This document shows positions 9,341-19,830 of a stretch of 64,000 nucleotides of DNA, piece after piece. A program made the position numbers and the translations under genes. Source of the stretch: Orientallactaga sibirica. Taxonomy: Eukaryota; Chordata; Mammalia; Rodentia; Dipodidae. Location of the stretch: NCBI GenBank assembly GCA_036365145.1, contig JAEOAD010000048.1, positions 16,623,001-16,687,000 of the forward strand, read 5' to 3'. The notes beneath the pieces are model-generated. The model saw only the letters and a list, made by a program, of their open reading frames with translations. It searched no databases and was not told the DNA's origin. Within the stretch, counting starts at the first letter, position 1. Each line of letters starts with the position of its first letter.

Positions 9341-9498
9341 TTCTTTTTATTATTTAGGTTTTCTGAGGTAGGGTCTCACCCTAGCTCAGGCTGGCTTGGA
9401 ATTCACTTTTTAGTGTCAGGGTGGCCTCGAACTCACAGTGATCCACCTACCTCTGCCTCCCTGAGTGCTGGGATGACAGGTGTGCGCCACCACGCCCC
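9341..9498 (-). mobile_element. B1 SINE
   Basis: Near full-length antisense B1 (GAGGTAGGGTCTCACCCTAG ... GCTGGGATGACAGGTGTGCG). It is the third SINE in a head-to-tail cluster. Confidence 0.88.
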
Positions 9499-9859
9499 AT
9501 GCTGAGGCCTTCCTTCTTACTCACAGCCTTGGAACCCCCGATAAACTGTCCACCCTGCAGAGAAGCCCACACTGTGACTGCAGCAGGAGGCTGGCTCTTG
9601 TCTCAGGCCACTCATTCTCACAGTGACAGGACAATTTTCATATGCAGCCCCCAGGGAAAGTATGAGCTGTGCATGGCAATGCATCATATTGAGCTCTAAC
9701 TATGCAACCATGAAAGTCCCTGTTTGGCCAGATAGATACGTGCTGAATGTTGAAAATGGGTTTTTGGGGGAATGAAAGTAAGAAGGCATGGGTTTTTGTC
9801 CCCATGTCCCCGCACTACATTCCTATTGCAGTTTTATCCTGTAGAGCTCTTGTCTCATG

Positions 9860-10565
9860 ACCACGAAAGATTAAGTACACAGATGACGAGGTGTGGGGAA
9901 AGCTAAGGAGATTTATTGAGAAAAAGCTCCAAAGTGTCAGGGTAAATAGGCTCAAGATTTTGGCCAGCATCCAAAGAAGAAAAACAAAGGGGAAAATAAG
10001 GAAAGGTTAGGCCTTTTGAGTTAGAAATAAGAAAAGCAGGCAGGTTCCACAAGGGCCTGTGAGTAATTGTATTGAGGAAGTGGCTTCTGGAGGGCATAGT
10101 TCATTATCTCACTAAGGGCATAACTACTCCTGCCATCTCTTTTAAAATATTTTTATGTATTTATTTGAGAGACAGAGGAATAGTCAGAGAGGGGGTGAGG
10201 GAGGGAGAGAAAGAGAGAGAAATGTGCCAGGGCATCTAGACACTGCAAACGAATTCCAGATGCACACACCACCCTGTGCATCTGGCTTATGTGGGTCCTG
10301 GGGAAGCGGTCCTGGGGAGTGGAACCTGAGTCCTTTGGTTTTGCAGGCAAATGCCTTAACCACTAAGCTGTCTCTCCAGCCCTATTGAAGAGGGGTGGTC
10401 ACTTGAGCAGGTAAGTGATTGACAGGCTCCACCCAGGACCAGAGGACTTTGTCTGTCTGGTCAGGAGGAAGTGGCTCTCCCATTTCTGAAGTTACCAGGG
10501 AAACAAAAGGGGAGTTTCATCCCCTCAGTGACCGCAGAGCTTAATGTCTGCTTACCTACAACATT
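9860..10565 (-). mobile_element. ERV LTR-like element split by a SINE
   Basis: In reverse complement the part at 9860-10140 ends with CTCAATAAATCTCCTTAGC, a typical LTR poly(A) signal context. The part at 10383-10565 would be its upstream half. It shares blocks with 38105-38890 ('acctg[ct]ctgctt', 'taactcaaa[g/a]gc', AATAAA), so both appear to be one LTR family. The exact ends were not found. Confidence 0.45.
10141..10382 (-). mobile_element. B2-related SINE nested in ERV LTR-like sequence
   Basis: (TTTA)-like tail, purine-rich stretch, 'tgtgccagggcatctagacac', an internal duplication 'ggtcctggggaagcggtcctggggag', and the final CTGTCTCTCCAGCCC. The duplicated 14-17 bases are private to this copy. 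Confidence 0.9.
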
Positions 10566-10898
10566 CCTACCTAATGAAGGTCCTCGCCAGTCACTTCAAC
10601 AAAGGGTTCTTGTCTTCCTTCCTTCCCTAGGATGGTAGGTGGTATCCACATGACTTTAATTCCCTTTTCTGTAAGACAGTGGGAGCTACATTGTCGCGTT
10701 ATTGAGAAAAGCTAAATAATCCAGCGTGTGGAAAGCACTCAGCCCAAAGAAAGATCTTCACAAACATTTCCTGCTGTTAATATTTCATTTGAATCCACGA
10801 ATGGCTCAGCTAGTCTTCCAGCTGTTAGACTCTGTGATTTTAGCAGACATGGCACATGCTGGGGGTTGCACATAGTTTGTCTCTACAAAACTTATACT
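10566..10898. other. Unassigned sequence, no gene seen
   Basis: Short frames only, including one of 84 codons that runs into the SINE at 10899. No repeat family is recognised. Confidence 0.4.
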
Positions 10899-11128
10899 GG
10901 GGCTGGAGAGATGGCTCAGTGGTTAAGGCACTTGCCAGAAAAGGGAGAGGACCCAGGTTCGATTTCCCCCATACCCATGTAAAGCCAGATGTGCAAGGTG
11001 GTGCATGCATCTAGAGTTCATTCGCAGTGGCTAAGAGGCCCTGGCATGCCCATTCTCTCCCTATCTATCTATGTATCTATCTATGTATCTATCTATCTAT
11101 CTATCTGCTTTTGCTTCTTTCTCTCAAG

Positions 11129-11159
<31 letters not shown>

Positions 11160-11180
11160 ATTAATTAATAAAAAAAAAAA
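10899..11180 (+). mobile_element. B2-related SINE with (TATC)n and (TAAA)n tail
   Basis: Head GGGCTGGAGAGATGGCTCAG, B box GGTTCGATTTCC, body 'agatgtgcaaggtggtgcatgc', then an internal (CTAT)n/(GTAT) array and a (AAAT)n A-rich tail. Confidence 0.93.
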
Positions 11181-11185
11181 CCCTT

Positions 11186-11386
11186 GGGCTGGAGAAATGG
11201 CTTAGTGGTGAAGGCACTTGTCTGCAAAGTCAAGCCAGATGCACAAGGTGGTGCATGCATCTGGAGTTTGTTTGCATTGGCTGGAGGCACTGGCATGCCC
11301 ATTCTCTCATCCTTTCTACTCTATCTGCTTCTCTCTCTTTCTCCCTCTTATAAATAGATAAATAAATAAAAATAAAATATTTTAAA
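11186..11386 (+). mobile_element. B2-related SINE, internal deletion
   Basis: Head GGGCTGGAGAAATGGCTTAG, then a jump from 'tgtctgcaaag' to 'tcaagccagatgcacaagg', which removes the B-box region (about 40 bases). Without the B box this copy should not be transcribed by RNA polymerase III. Confidence 0.88.
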
Positions 11387-11670
11387 AAACTGCTCGTGTT
11401 GGAGGGTGGTTCTGAGAGGTTGTTGGCAAAGAATTGGAAGCCGGGGCTTTCTGGACAGTGTTTAGATCTTGAGGCTAGACCCTCATGTGTGAAGGAGTGA
11501 TGCTTTTCCTAAAGGGAATGTGCACTCACCTTGAGCTTCCCAGCCAACATGAACTAAACAAACCTCTTCTTTACAAATTACCTGGATTCAGGAATTTTGT
11601 TAAAGCGACAGAAGACAGACTAAGAGAGCACTTCACTAAAGTAATTTGATGAGATTTTCAGGTGGGTCCC
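11387..11670. other. Unassigned, probably a degraded LTR
   Basis: 'aactaaacaaacctcttctttacaaattacctggattcaggaat' looks like the 3' part of a MLT1/MaLR LTR (…aataaacctctt…tataaattacccag…). The 5' part is unclear. Confidence 0.35.
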
Positions 11671-12058
11671 TGTGGTAGTTTGAATGTGTGCCCTCATAGA
11701 CTCAAGTGTTTTGTTAAAACTTGTACCTTGGGCCAGGCAGCTGGAGGAAGCGTCCCTGGGGGCAGGATACTGGGGTTTAGCCCTAAGGTGTCAACTGGGG
11801 GTAGATCTGAATTCCAGCCCAAAGGTATGCAGAGAGCTTTGAGCTCTGGTGGCTTTGTGTGTGTGTGTGTGTGTGTGTGCGCACATGCTGGTGCTTGTGT
11901 TTTGCTTGCGGTTTTTCTTTCTGCTTGGTTGTCTGGAAGCAGCTTCTTCTGCCACTGATGGATCATCCCCCTAGATGTGTAAGCGTGAGATGAACCCCTT
12001 CCTCCCCTAAACTGTGTGTGGTTTGGATGTTCACCCCAGCAACGTGGAGCTGACGACA
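11671..12058 (+). mobile_element. MaLR LTR with internal (TG)n
   Basis: TGTGGTAGTTTGAATGTGTG to GGAGCTGACGACA. The blocks 'gccaggcagctggaggaagcgtc', 'ttctgcttggttgtctggaagcagcttcttctgcca' and 'gtaagcgtgag' match, in opposite orientation, the element at 14702-15077. A (TG)n run sits at about 11857-11879. Confidence 0.82.
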
Positions 12059-13136
12059 GTAGCCGTGGAATCAGATTATGAAGCAGGATTTCCTTCCTGA
12101 CAGGGGCACACTCTCTGGGGAGCAATCTCTGGCATCTGGCATTTCCCAGCAGGCTCTTGAGTTTTCTCCTTACCATAAGTTTAGACTGGACCAAAGGGAA
12201 CCAATTTTGGCACATACATAAGTCGCCAGAACATGATCATGTACCTTTAAGGCTTCCTGGCTTGACAGATTCAATTCTTCTGGGCAGAAGGAAATTGCCA
12301 CAGTTTATGGAAACACAGTGCTGATTTCTGCCTCCAACACCCCAAATGGTTATAAAACATGACTTGATAAAAGGACCTTTTTGGTTTGTAGCAGGTTGGA
12401 AATGGAATGTAGCAGAGGAAGAGGAAGACAACCCAAGGCAGCTAGGGCCTGTGTATTAAAACCCAGAACCACTGTGACTGGCAGCAGTGGCCCAGAGTTC
12501 TGCCGGCCAGAGTTAGGAATGGAATAGGTTTCTTCCTGGAATAGTCCCCATTCCCAGAGTGTAACGAGACCATTTGTCTTATGGGTCATTACAGGCTCTG
12601 AAGCAGTCGCTTTGTCTTGTTGCTGTGGCAGAAACATTTCACAATCAGAAATACTTATGCTTGTCCAAATTGTCATATGCAACCACTTTGCAACCACTTC
12701 TGCAATGCTGAAGGGAGATGCCATCTTCCTTCGACTAAGGCCGGGGCCTCAGAGTGTCCCGTCCTCCGGAAAAACATCTCGACTCTCAGGGACCAGCACG
12801 AATCATCCAAGAACACGCTGTCTTCACGTTTTCTCTGAACCTTTAGGGCTTCTCTGAGACTGTACAAGAGCCAGACATTGGCCAGGAAGCTGAGTCTCAT
12901 GACCTGCATCTGAGCCCACAAGTCAGCTTAGGTCCCAGCTGGTGCAATAAGTTCACGGGCATTCTCGGAGCTTAGCATGACTCAGCTAATGAGGTCTCTT
13001 GACACTCAAGGCCTTGGCTGACTTGTTCCCACCCTGAATGCCAGGACTTCTCAAACATGCTATGGCCAGACAGAATCCTTGATCACCAGTGACGTGAACC
13101 TGTCACCAACTGGCTTAACCACAAAGGGAATTTAAG
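12059..13136. other. Single-copy-like sequence, no supported gene
   Basis: About 1.1 kb without a recognised repeat. The longest frame (124 codons, minus strand, 12350-12724) has no recognisable domain or codon pattern, and I see no convincing exon. Confidence 0.4.
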
Positions 13137-13211
<75 letters not shown>

Positions 13212-13212
13212 A
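13137..13212 (+). repeat. (TATC)n microsatellite
   Basis: About 19 uninterrupted TATC units. Likely highly polymorphic. Confidence 0.98.
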
Positions 13213-13531
13213 TTTGGAAAGCATGGGGTAAGCTTACAGCATCAACTCCAGACATATGGCTCAAGAGCAGAGCATGGAGCGCACCAAGGAGGGGTCCGGG
13301 TGAGGTGGGATGTGTGTGGGCGGGAGCAGATGTTTCTAGGCTCCTCGCAGTAGGCTGGGCTCTGACACTGCGTGGGTGGTGTGGGTTATGGGGGTCCCCT
13401 TCATAGGCACTGTTGTAACTGCTGCCAGGGGCCTTCTGAGACTCCTGCTGGCATTTCTTTTTGTCAGTCCTGAACAATCAGACCTTCCACTGGCCTTTGC
13501 AAATTTTACAGACTGACACATTTAACCTATT

Positions 13532-13622
13532 TTATTCAATCCTCAAAACCCTCCTAAGAAGTTATTGACATTGTTCCCATTTTAAACGAGAGAAAAAGTG
13601 AGGCCCCCAACAAACTCAATGG
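13532..13622 (-). mobile_element. MIR fragment
   Basis: 'caatcctcaaaaccctcctaagaagttattgacattgttcccattttaaacgagag' follows the antisense MIR order (TCCTCACAACAACCC ... CCCCATTTTACAGATGAGG). Confidence 0.65.
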
Positions 13623-13623
13623 C

Positions 13624-13717
13624 TTTTTTTCCTTTTAGATAGCGTCTTGATACAGCCCAGGGTGGCCTCAAACTCACAATTATCCTGCCTTAGTCTCCTC
13701 AGTGTTGGGGTGATGGA
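13624..13717 (-). mobile_element. Degenerate B1
   Basis: 'agatagcgtcttgatacagcccagggtggcctcaaactcac...tgttggggtgatgg' is a diverged antisense B1 lacking the terminal part. Confidence 0.6.
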
Positions 13718-14696
13718 CCTTCAACAGCATGGCTGACATTATTTGTTTCCTTATATTTTAATTTGACCGAGTGTGAGGGCTGCATGAAGCTGAACTAATG
13801 CAAATCCAGTCAGGTAACCCCCATTAACTCTTTCCAGCCTACTCCTAAGAGCTGTTTCCCAGAATTCTCTCCCAGCACGTGGGTGGCGTGGTGACTTCTC
13901 AAGCCCTACTTGTTCCTGTGGGTCTCCTGAGCATGGGAGGTTTCTGACTAGCAGACCTGCCATCCAGGCTGCAGGAACACATGGAGGTGAGCCCTGGGGT
14001 ATGCGCCCTTCCTGCTGTGGTTAAGTGCCACCATACTCATAGTGAAGGGACATACGGGAAGGCACAGGGCTTAAAAAAATTGAAATGTAAGATGAATTTA
14101 GATAAGTTGGACATTTGCATATTAAGCAAGACAGCCCTCTGCATGCTATTCAGCCATCACAGACATATTTAAAAGATAGAATTTATGGAGGTTTAACACC
14201 TCTGAGGTGCACTGAGTGCCAACAGCTCACACAGCACAGGCTCAGGCTGTCTTCTCCACACAGGCCAGCCGATTTCCCTTTCAGTGCTTTTTGCCTGCCC
14301 ACCTGGACAGATAGCCTTCCTTACCCTGGTTGATGGTCTGTTCTTGGGGATCAAATGGTCAATTTGTACACCCCCCCCAGTTCCCTCTGCCCATGGGCTT
14401 TGCAAGCAGAGTGGAGAGCAAGACAAGCCCACGGGGTAGGAAGAGGTTGCTCCATTCCTAGATGTCACTTTTCATTCATTCTGCCAAAGACCGTTATGGT
14501 TTCATAATTCTGCACTCAGCTGGGAGATTTTTGCTGGAGATGAAAGGCAGCAGGAAGTAAGGAGAGAGATGGTGATGGTAATTAGGAGATGAACCATCTG
14601 GTCTGGTCATGCTTACTGGCTACATTACATTGAACAAGCCAGCAGCCTCTATGGGGAAATGAAGATGCTACAAGTGTCTTTAGGGTCCCCTCCTGG
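13718..14696. other. Single-copy-like sequence, no supported gene
   Basis: Nearly 1 kb without a recognised repeat. Frames are at most 91 codons. No exon is defended. Confidence 0.4.
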
Positions 14697-14701
14697 GGGG
14701 A

Positions 14702-15077
14702 TGTCACGGTCAGCCCCATGCTGCTGGGATGGACCCCCAAACCACACACAGTTTATGGGGGAAATGGGATTTATTTCAGGCTTACAGATCCAGGGGAAGT
14801 CCCATCACGGTGGAAGAAGCTGGTCCCCTTTGTCAAATCCACGCAGAGAGAAAAACCACCAGCGGCATCACAAACAAGCACACGGGAAGCCCAGGCCGAG
14901 CTCAAGCACTCTGCACACCTTAGGCTGGAGTTCAGATCCACCTCCAAGTAGATCCTTAGGGCTGGACCCCAGGATTTGCCCATGGTGACCCCTCTTCCAG
15001 CTGGGTGGCTGGAAATCCAAGTGAAAGCTTTAATAAAACATTTGAGTCTGTTGGGGATATACATTCAAACTGCCACA
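14702..15077 (-). mobile_element. Solo MaLR LTR with exact target duplication
   Basis: 376-bp minus-strand LTR running (in its own sense) from TGTGGCAGTTTGAATG to CTGACCGTGACA. GGGGA flanks it at 14697-14701 and 15078-15082, an exact 5-bp duplication. The whole element is thus present as a solo LTR after LTR-LTR recombination. Overlapping 64-109-codon frames are not genes. Confidence 0.92.
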
Positions 15078-15111
15078 GGGGATATTTAGAGATGGAGAGA
15101 AAAAAGTCATC

Positions 15112-15246
15112 TTGTGGCAGTGCATGCTGGCCTATATATTCAAGCACTTAGCAGGTTCACCATAACTTCAAGGCTATCTTGGGCTATATATTGAGTTCCG
15201 GGCCAGCCGGGGCTATTTAACCAAGACCCTATCTTTAAAAAAAAAA
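15112..15246 (+). mobile_element. Diverged B1-like SINE
   Basis: 'ttgtggcagtgcatgctggcc', 'caagcacttagcagg', 'cttgggctatatattgagttc' and an A-rich end give the B1 plan in plus orientation at high divergence. Confidence 0.6.
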
Positions 15247-15760
15247 GTAAGCTTGTGTCTGCATGGTAAGAGCTACACTACCAGTCTTGTCTTCACCACC
15301 CAACCCAGGACGTGATTTTGCCATTTGGCATACTGCCTCATGACCACGATTTCAGCCGCTATTTCACAGAGACATCATACTGGGAAACAGATGAGGAATT
15401 TCCATAGGATGAGTCAATGGCAGAAATGATTTTGTTTCAATGAGATGCAATTGAAGGGCTTGTGGCATTTTGAGCTTTACAAGCTCAGCTGGCTAAAAGA
15501 AGATCAAATAAAGTGTACGCTTATTGATTTAAACAAGCGCAGTGAGCTAAAGCAGGCTTTCTGAGAGTCCACTCAGAAATGGGGCCACTGGCACTGTGCA
15601 TGTGTCCTCGCTGGCTCTCTCACGTAGGCACGCTTATTTAGGACTGTAGTTCTCTGTGAACTGGTGCAAAGGTGACTGAGAAGAAAGGTCTGAGTTCTGT
15701 CTGTAACACAAAAGTTTGGAGAAGTGCAGTGAGCACTAAGGGAGGAGAAGCTGGGTGCTA
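15247..15760. other. AT-rich single-copy block
   Basis: No repeat or gene is recognised. Runs such as 'gtttcaatgagatgcaattgaagggcttgtggcattttgagctttac' are free of low-complexity sequence and of rodent repeats, which leaves room for a conserved non-coding element. Confidence 0.3.
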
Positions 15761-15764
15761 AGAA

Positions 15765-16310
15765 TTTATTATTATTATTATTATTTTATTTTATTTTATT
15801 TTTTATTGACAACTTCTATACTTACAAACAATAAACCATGATATTTCCCTCCCAGTCCCCTTCAGAACTCCACTCTCCGTCATATCCCCTCCCTCTCTCC
15901 ATTAGTCTCTCTTTTAGTTTGATGTCATCATCTTTTTCTCCTACTATGAGGGTTTTGTGAAGGTATTGCTAGGCACTGCGAGTTCATGGATATTGAGGCC
16001 AATTTCTGTCTGGACAGTTGCATTGTAAAGAGTCGTATCCTTCCTTTGGCTCTTACATTCTTTCCGCCCCCTCTCCCATAATGGACCCTGAGACTTGGAA
16101 GGTGTGACAGAGATGTTTCAGTGCTGGACACTCCTCCATCCCTTCTTCTCAGCACTGTTTGCCTTTTGGGTCATCCCAGTGGTCATCGCCATCTGAAAAG
16201 AGAAGCTTCTCTAACCAGGAGTGAGAGTAGCGTTAATATGTGAACATGAACATTAAGTGTAGTGCTTTCAGGGCAGTTTGGTGGGAATAATATATACATT
16301 TAGCCAGATG
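15765..16310 (-). mobile_element. L1 3' end (3' UTR), minus strand
   Basis: An A/T-rich tail at left ((ATT)n, (TTTTA)n) leads into antisense L1 3' UTR-type sequence ('ttagtctctcttttagtttgatgtcatc', 'ccataatggaccctgag'). The 5' side is truncated. The 75-codon minus-strand frame inside it is not an ORF2 remnant that I can align. Confidence 0.65.
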
Positions 16311-16384
16311 CCTCTCATTTCCCCGGGCCATGGTGTCTGCCATGTACTCTCATGGACTTGACTCAGAGGATTTATTCTCTCTCT

Positions 16385-16850
16385 CTCTCTGGATATGATA
16401 CACACACCATGTTATTCCGTCCTTCAGGGTGTACAGCTACATGGTTAGTTGGTATTACTGTGAGAAATAGAGACATGCTGTCTTTTCTATCAAAGGGTTA
16501 ATGACATATTTTGCTATAAAAGGAGACCAGTGTACTAGAAGACCCTCCTGAGCCAGAAGTCCCTGGGGTTCTAAGAAGTAAATTAATAATAATAAGTATA
16601 TAAATAAATAAATAAAACATTAAAACCCAGAGAGTCAACAATCTCTGAAACCAAACATGATAAACAGTCCTTCCCTCCAGCCACTGGTCCTCTCTCACCT
16701 ACCTGCTGACCACGAATCTACCTATTTTAAATACTTTCCATAAGTGTGGTCATAAACATTTGGCCTTTGTGTGCTTGACTTGGTCAAAACCTAGTGTAAC
16801 GTGTGTGAGGTTCACACGGGTGACCATGGATTAGAACTGCGTCCCTTACT
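16385..16850 (-). mobile_element. Ancient L1M-type fragment
   Basis: The order 'ttattccgtccttcagggtgtacagc', 'ccagccactggtcctc', 'cataagtgtggtcataaacatttggcctttgtgtgc...ggttcacacgg' matches the antisense L1M 3' region (accactgatctg ... cataaatggaatcatacagt). An insertion near 16555-16620 is AT-rich and unassigned. Confidence 0.5.
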
Positions 16851-17099
16851 TCTCTTCATTCGTCACTTCCGTCCTCAGTACCATCGCTCACCTTCACGAC
16901 AGAAACAGCTACTCTGGTAAATGGGATCCAGCAAGCCGGTCCCCTAACCTTCTCTTGTCAGGGCCTGTTAGTGTGCACACTGGGCCGGAAGTTCTGAGGA
17001 AGTAATGCCAGCGTGATAATATTCCAGTTCCCACGGCCCTAGGGTGGAATAATCTGAGATATGTGCTCTACCCTGCCTTTTAATGTTCCCCAGCGGACC

Positions 17100-17330
17100 T
17101 ACGTCATAAATCAAAGGGCACTCACAGAATACATTGGTGGGGTCAGCAGGTAAGCAGGTTCCAGCAGGAAGAGAAAATCTTTGCTATACGTCTTAGAAAC
17201 TATCTGATAATATACTTAGCCTTTGGCTTGTTGGAAGTTAATGGTTAGTCAAATTAATACATTATAAAAGTTTTATCTAATCATCACAAATATGTTAGTT
17301 CCAATACAGAAATTGTTCATAAATGGGTTT
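17100..17330. repeat. Copy of an unnamed AT-rich repeat
   Basis: Aligns by eye to 19980-20215: shared blocks include 'actatctgat[a/g]atat', 'ttggaa[g/a]tt/attaatg', 'taatacat' and 'tatgttagt'. The family is not recognised. Confidence 0.5.
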
Positions 17331-17333
17331 TTA

Positions 17334-17336
<3 letters not shown>

Positions 17337-17372
<36 letters not shown>
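17337..17372 (+). repeat. (TG)n microsatellite
   Basis: Eighteen TG units at the tail side of the B4 SINE that follows. Confidence 0.97.
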
Positions 17373-17374
<2 letters not shown>

Positions 17375-17679
17375 TTGTGGTGCGTGCATGCATATGTGCA
17401 GATGTGGCCACAGGCCTGCAGGGGTCAGAGGAGAACCTCAGATGTCCTTGATTGCTCATCCACATTTTCTTGAGACAGAGCCTCCTGTGAGGGTGGAGCT
17501 GTGCTTTTCTTGAGCCACTGAGATTCTCCTGTCTTCTAGGATTGGGGTTCTGGATGGGCATGGCCATGCCCAGACACTTACATGGATCCCGGGGAATCCA
17601 GCTCCGGTATTCTCAGACCCTTTCAGGCCTTCATGCTTGCATCAAGTGCTCTTATCCTTTGGGCTATCTCTCTAAACCC
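17373..17679 (-). mobile_element. B4-type (B1/ID composite) SINE
   Basis: Antisense B4 order: 'tgcatatgtgcagatgtggcc', 'gaggagaacctcagatgtcc', 'ttcttgagacagagcctcc', 'gagattctcctgtcttctagg', then the ID-like head 'tcatgcttgcatcaagtgctc...gggctatctctct'. Confidence 0.7.
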
Positions 17680-17690
17680 TATAAATGGAT

Positions 17691-17902
17691 TAAAAAATTA
17701 TTTATTTGCAAATACAAAGAAACAAAGAGAGAGAAGGAGAGAGACAGAGAATGGTTGTGTCACTGCCTCTTGCAGCTACAAACTCCAGATGCGTGCACCA
17801 TTTTGTGCATCTGACTTTACGTGAGTACTGGGGAATGGAACCCTGGGCCGTCAGGCATTGCAAACAAGCAAGCAACTTAACTGCTGAGCCATGTCTCCAG
17901 CC
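17691..17902 (-). mobile_element. B2-related SINE
   Basis: Purine-rich 'agagagagaaggagagagacagagaatgg', 'gtgcaccattttgtgcatctg', and head ending CATGTCTCCAGCC. Confidence 0.88.
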
Positions 17903-18372
17903 ATAAATGACTTTTAAGAGGATTAAAGATAGCCCACGGTAAGAATTCAGCCCTCAATCTGCAACATTCCATTGTTCCACAATCATGAAGTTCTGGTCAG
18001 TCTTTAGAGAACTTTAGTTCACACTGGGTGGGTGTTGTGACTTCTGTGCTCAGTATAGAGAAGCAAAGATGATGCTATCTATGGAGCACGCAGAGATGAG
18101 GCAGGCGAGGAGAGACTAGACATGTTGGGCTGAGAGGCAGGGAAGCATCATCATTCACGTCATCAGGGCTCTGCTCGGTGTCAGGAATGACAGAACAAAG
18201 GCTTGGGGAGGAAGGAGTGTAAGGGAAACAGGAGAATAGGTGACGGTTATATTGCCATGTGAGATGGGAAGGGACTTATGGGGGTTGGACAAATTTAATG
18301 AAGAAAAGCTGAGGTATGAAATGAGAATCGAGGATGGCCCAAGGCCTCAAAGGATAGGACTTTTCCTGGACT
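17903..18372. other. Unassigned sequence, no gene seen
   Basis: About 470 bp without recognised repeat or coding signal. Confidence 0.4.
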
Positions 18373-18389
18373 AAAAAGAGGAGCATCTC

Positions 18390-18597
18390 AGGCTGGAGAG
18401 ATGGCTTAGCGGTTAAGCACTTGCCTGTAAAGCCTAAGGACCCCAGCTCGAGGCTCAATTCCCCATTACCCACGTAAACCAGATGCACAAGGTGGCAAAT
18501 GCATCTGGCATTCGTTTGCAGTGGCTGGAGGCCCTGTTGTGCCCATTCTCTCTCTCTCTCTGCCTCTTTCTCTCTCTGTAAGTCTGTCACTCTCAAA

Positions 18598-18636
<39 letters not shown>

Positions 18637-18651
18637 AAACAAAAATAGGAA
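18390..18651 (+). mobile_element. B2-related SINE, young copy
   Basis: Intact A box GAGATGGCTTAGCGGTTAAG and B-box region with a small duplication ('gctcgaggctcaattcc'). Long (TAAA)n tail. Perfect 17-bp target duplication AAAAAGAGGAGCATCTC at 18373-18389 and 18652-18668. Confidence 0.96.
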
Positions 18652-18690
18652 AAAAAGAGGAGCATCTCTTGGGAAATAAGAAGTAAGGGG

Positions 18691-18898
18691 AGCTGGGTGT
18701 GGTGGCGCACGCCTTCAATCCCAGCATTGGGGAGGCAGAGGTAGCAGGGTTACGAGTTCGAGGCCAACTTGAGACTACATAGTGAGTTTCAGTCAGGTCA
18801 GCCTGGGCTAGAGCCAGACCCCACCTCAAAAGAAAAAAAAAAAGAAAAAAAGAAAAAGAAAGAAGAAGAAGAAAGAGGAGGAGGAGGAAGAAGAAGAG
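18691..18898 (+). mobile_element. B1 SINE with expanded purine tail
   Basis: Full-length B1 (GCTGGGTGTGGTGGCGCACG ... 'gggctagagccagacccc') whose tail has become a GAA/GAG/GGA-rich tract. Target duplication AAGAAGTAAGGGG at 18678-18690 and 18899-18911 shows that the tract belongs to the insertion. Confidence 0.94.
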
Positions 18899-18911
18899 AA
18901 GAAGTAAGGGG

Positions 18912-19337
18912 AAGCTGGGGAAAGAATCAGAAAGTGTGAAGGGGGTAGGAAAGGTGACCTCAGAGTCCTTGGGGTTGAGAGAGTGGATGCGGGTAGTCCT
19001 GAGATGCTACAGAAAGGAGATTATTCTTTAGGATTTTGAACAGTAAGAGCCTGGCAAACCTGGATTTCAGCCCTTCCCTGGAACAGAGAGAAAACAGGTT
19101 GAGCCTTTATCCCCACCCCCAAACCAACCAGCGTATTTGTATCACTAGAAATCGAGCCCGCTCAGTGGGGCCTTCTTTGCGGGATGTTTGCAAGGGGCAG
19201 CACTGGCCAGCTGGTAAGGGAAGTTTGCATGGAGAGGATGGGAAGGTCACTGGGAAGGTCACTGGTGCCTCCTTCTGAACCACAAGAGGATGACAGCGTT
19301 GGATCAGCAGATCATCCATGTGACTCTCATTTGCATC
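18912..19337. other. Unassigned sequence, no gene seen
   Basis: Frames to 89 codons on both strands and no recognisable product. A short tandem duplication 'gggaaggtcactgg' lies near 19240-19265. Confidence 0.4.
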
Positions 19338-19420
19338 CTGACCCTCAGTGGGGATTAAACCTAGGGCTTCACACACACTAAGCTATGTGTCTTGGCACAT
19401 TAAGCTATATCCCCAGTCCT
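19338..19420 (-). mobile_element. ID-like SINE
   Basis: 'cagtggggattaaacctagggcttcacacacactaagc...attaagctatatccccagtcc' is an antisense ID-type tRNA-derived SINE (GGGGATTGAACCCAGGG ... GAGCCACATCCCCAG). Confidence 0.65.
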
Positions 19421-19830
19421 CTTTTTTTTTCTTTAATTTTTTTTTTTTACAGTTAGAACATAATGAGTTTCATTTTGACATTATCACACTTAAATATCAC
19501 GTATTTTCCTCATATTCACCCCACTGTCTTCCTTGTCCACCCTTCCCCTCTTGTTGATTGCCTACGTCCCCCACTGTCCCTCTGAATATGAGAAATGACA
19601 AGCAACATGTTGTCTTTCTTCCCCACCATTGCAACTCCCTTATCCCCTCATCCTTTTCTTTGTAGACCTCTTCTTTCCCTCTCATGGTACTCCTTTTAAT
19701 TTCATGTCATCTGTGTTATTATCTATCTAAATCTAGATTCTACATGTGAGGGAAAAATGTGTAACATTTGTCTTTCTTGCTTATTTCTCTTAATATGATG
19801 ATCTTAAGTGTCAATATAAAATGGAGATTT
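19421..19830 (-). mobile_element. L1 3' end, minus strand
   Basis: Poly(T) then 'acataatgagtttcattttgacattatcacacttaaatatcacg' and 'attctacatgtgagggaaaaatgtgtaacatttgtctttc...ttaatatgatgatctt', the antisense L1 3' region. The first part also matches 33045-33180. Confidence 0.7.

Noticed and set aside
11694..12215. 173-codon minus-strand frame
   Set aside because: It lies antisense across a MaLR LTR and its (TG)n run (Thr-His repeats) and continues into unrelated flank.
13137..13212. Regular short repeats as a CRISPR-like array
   Set aside because: It is a plain tetranucleotide microsatellite in vertebrate DNA, with no spacers.
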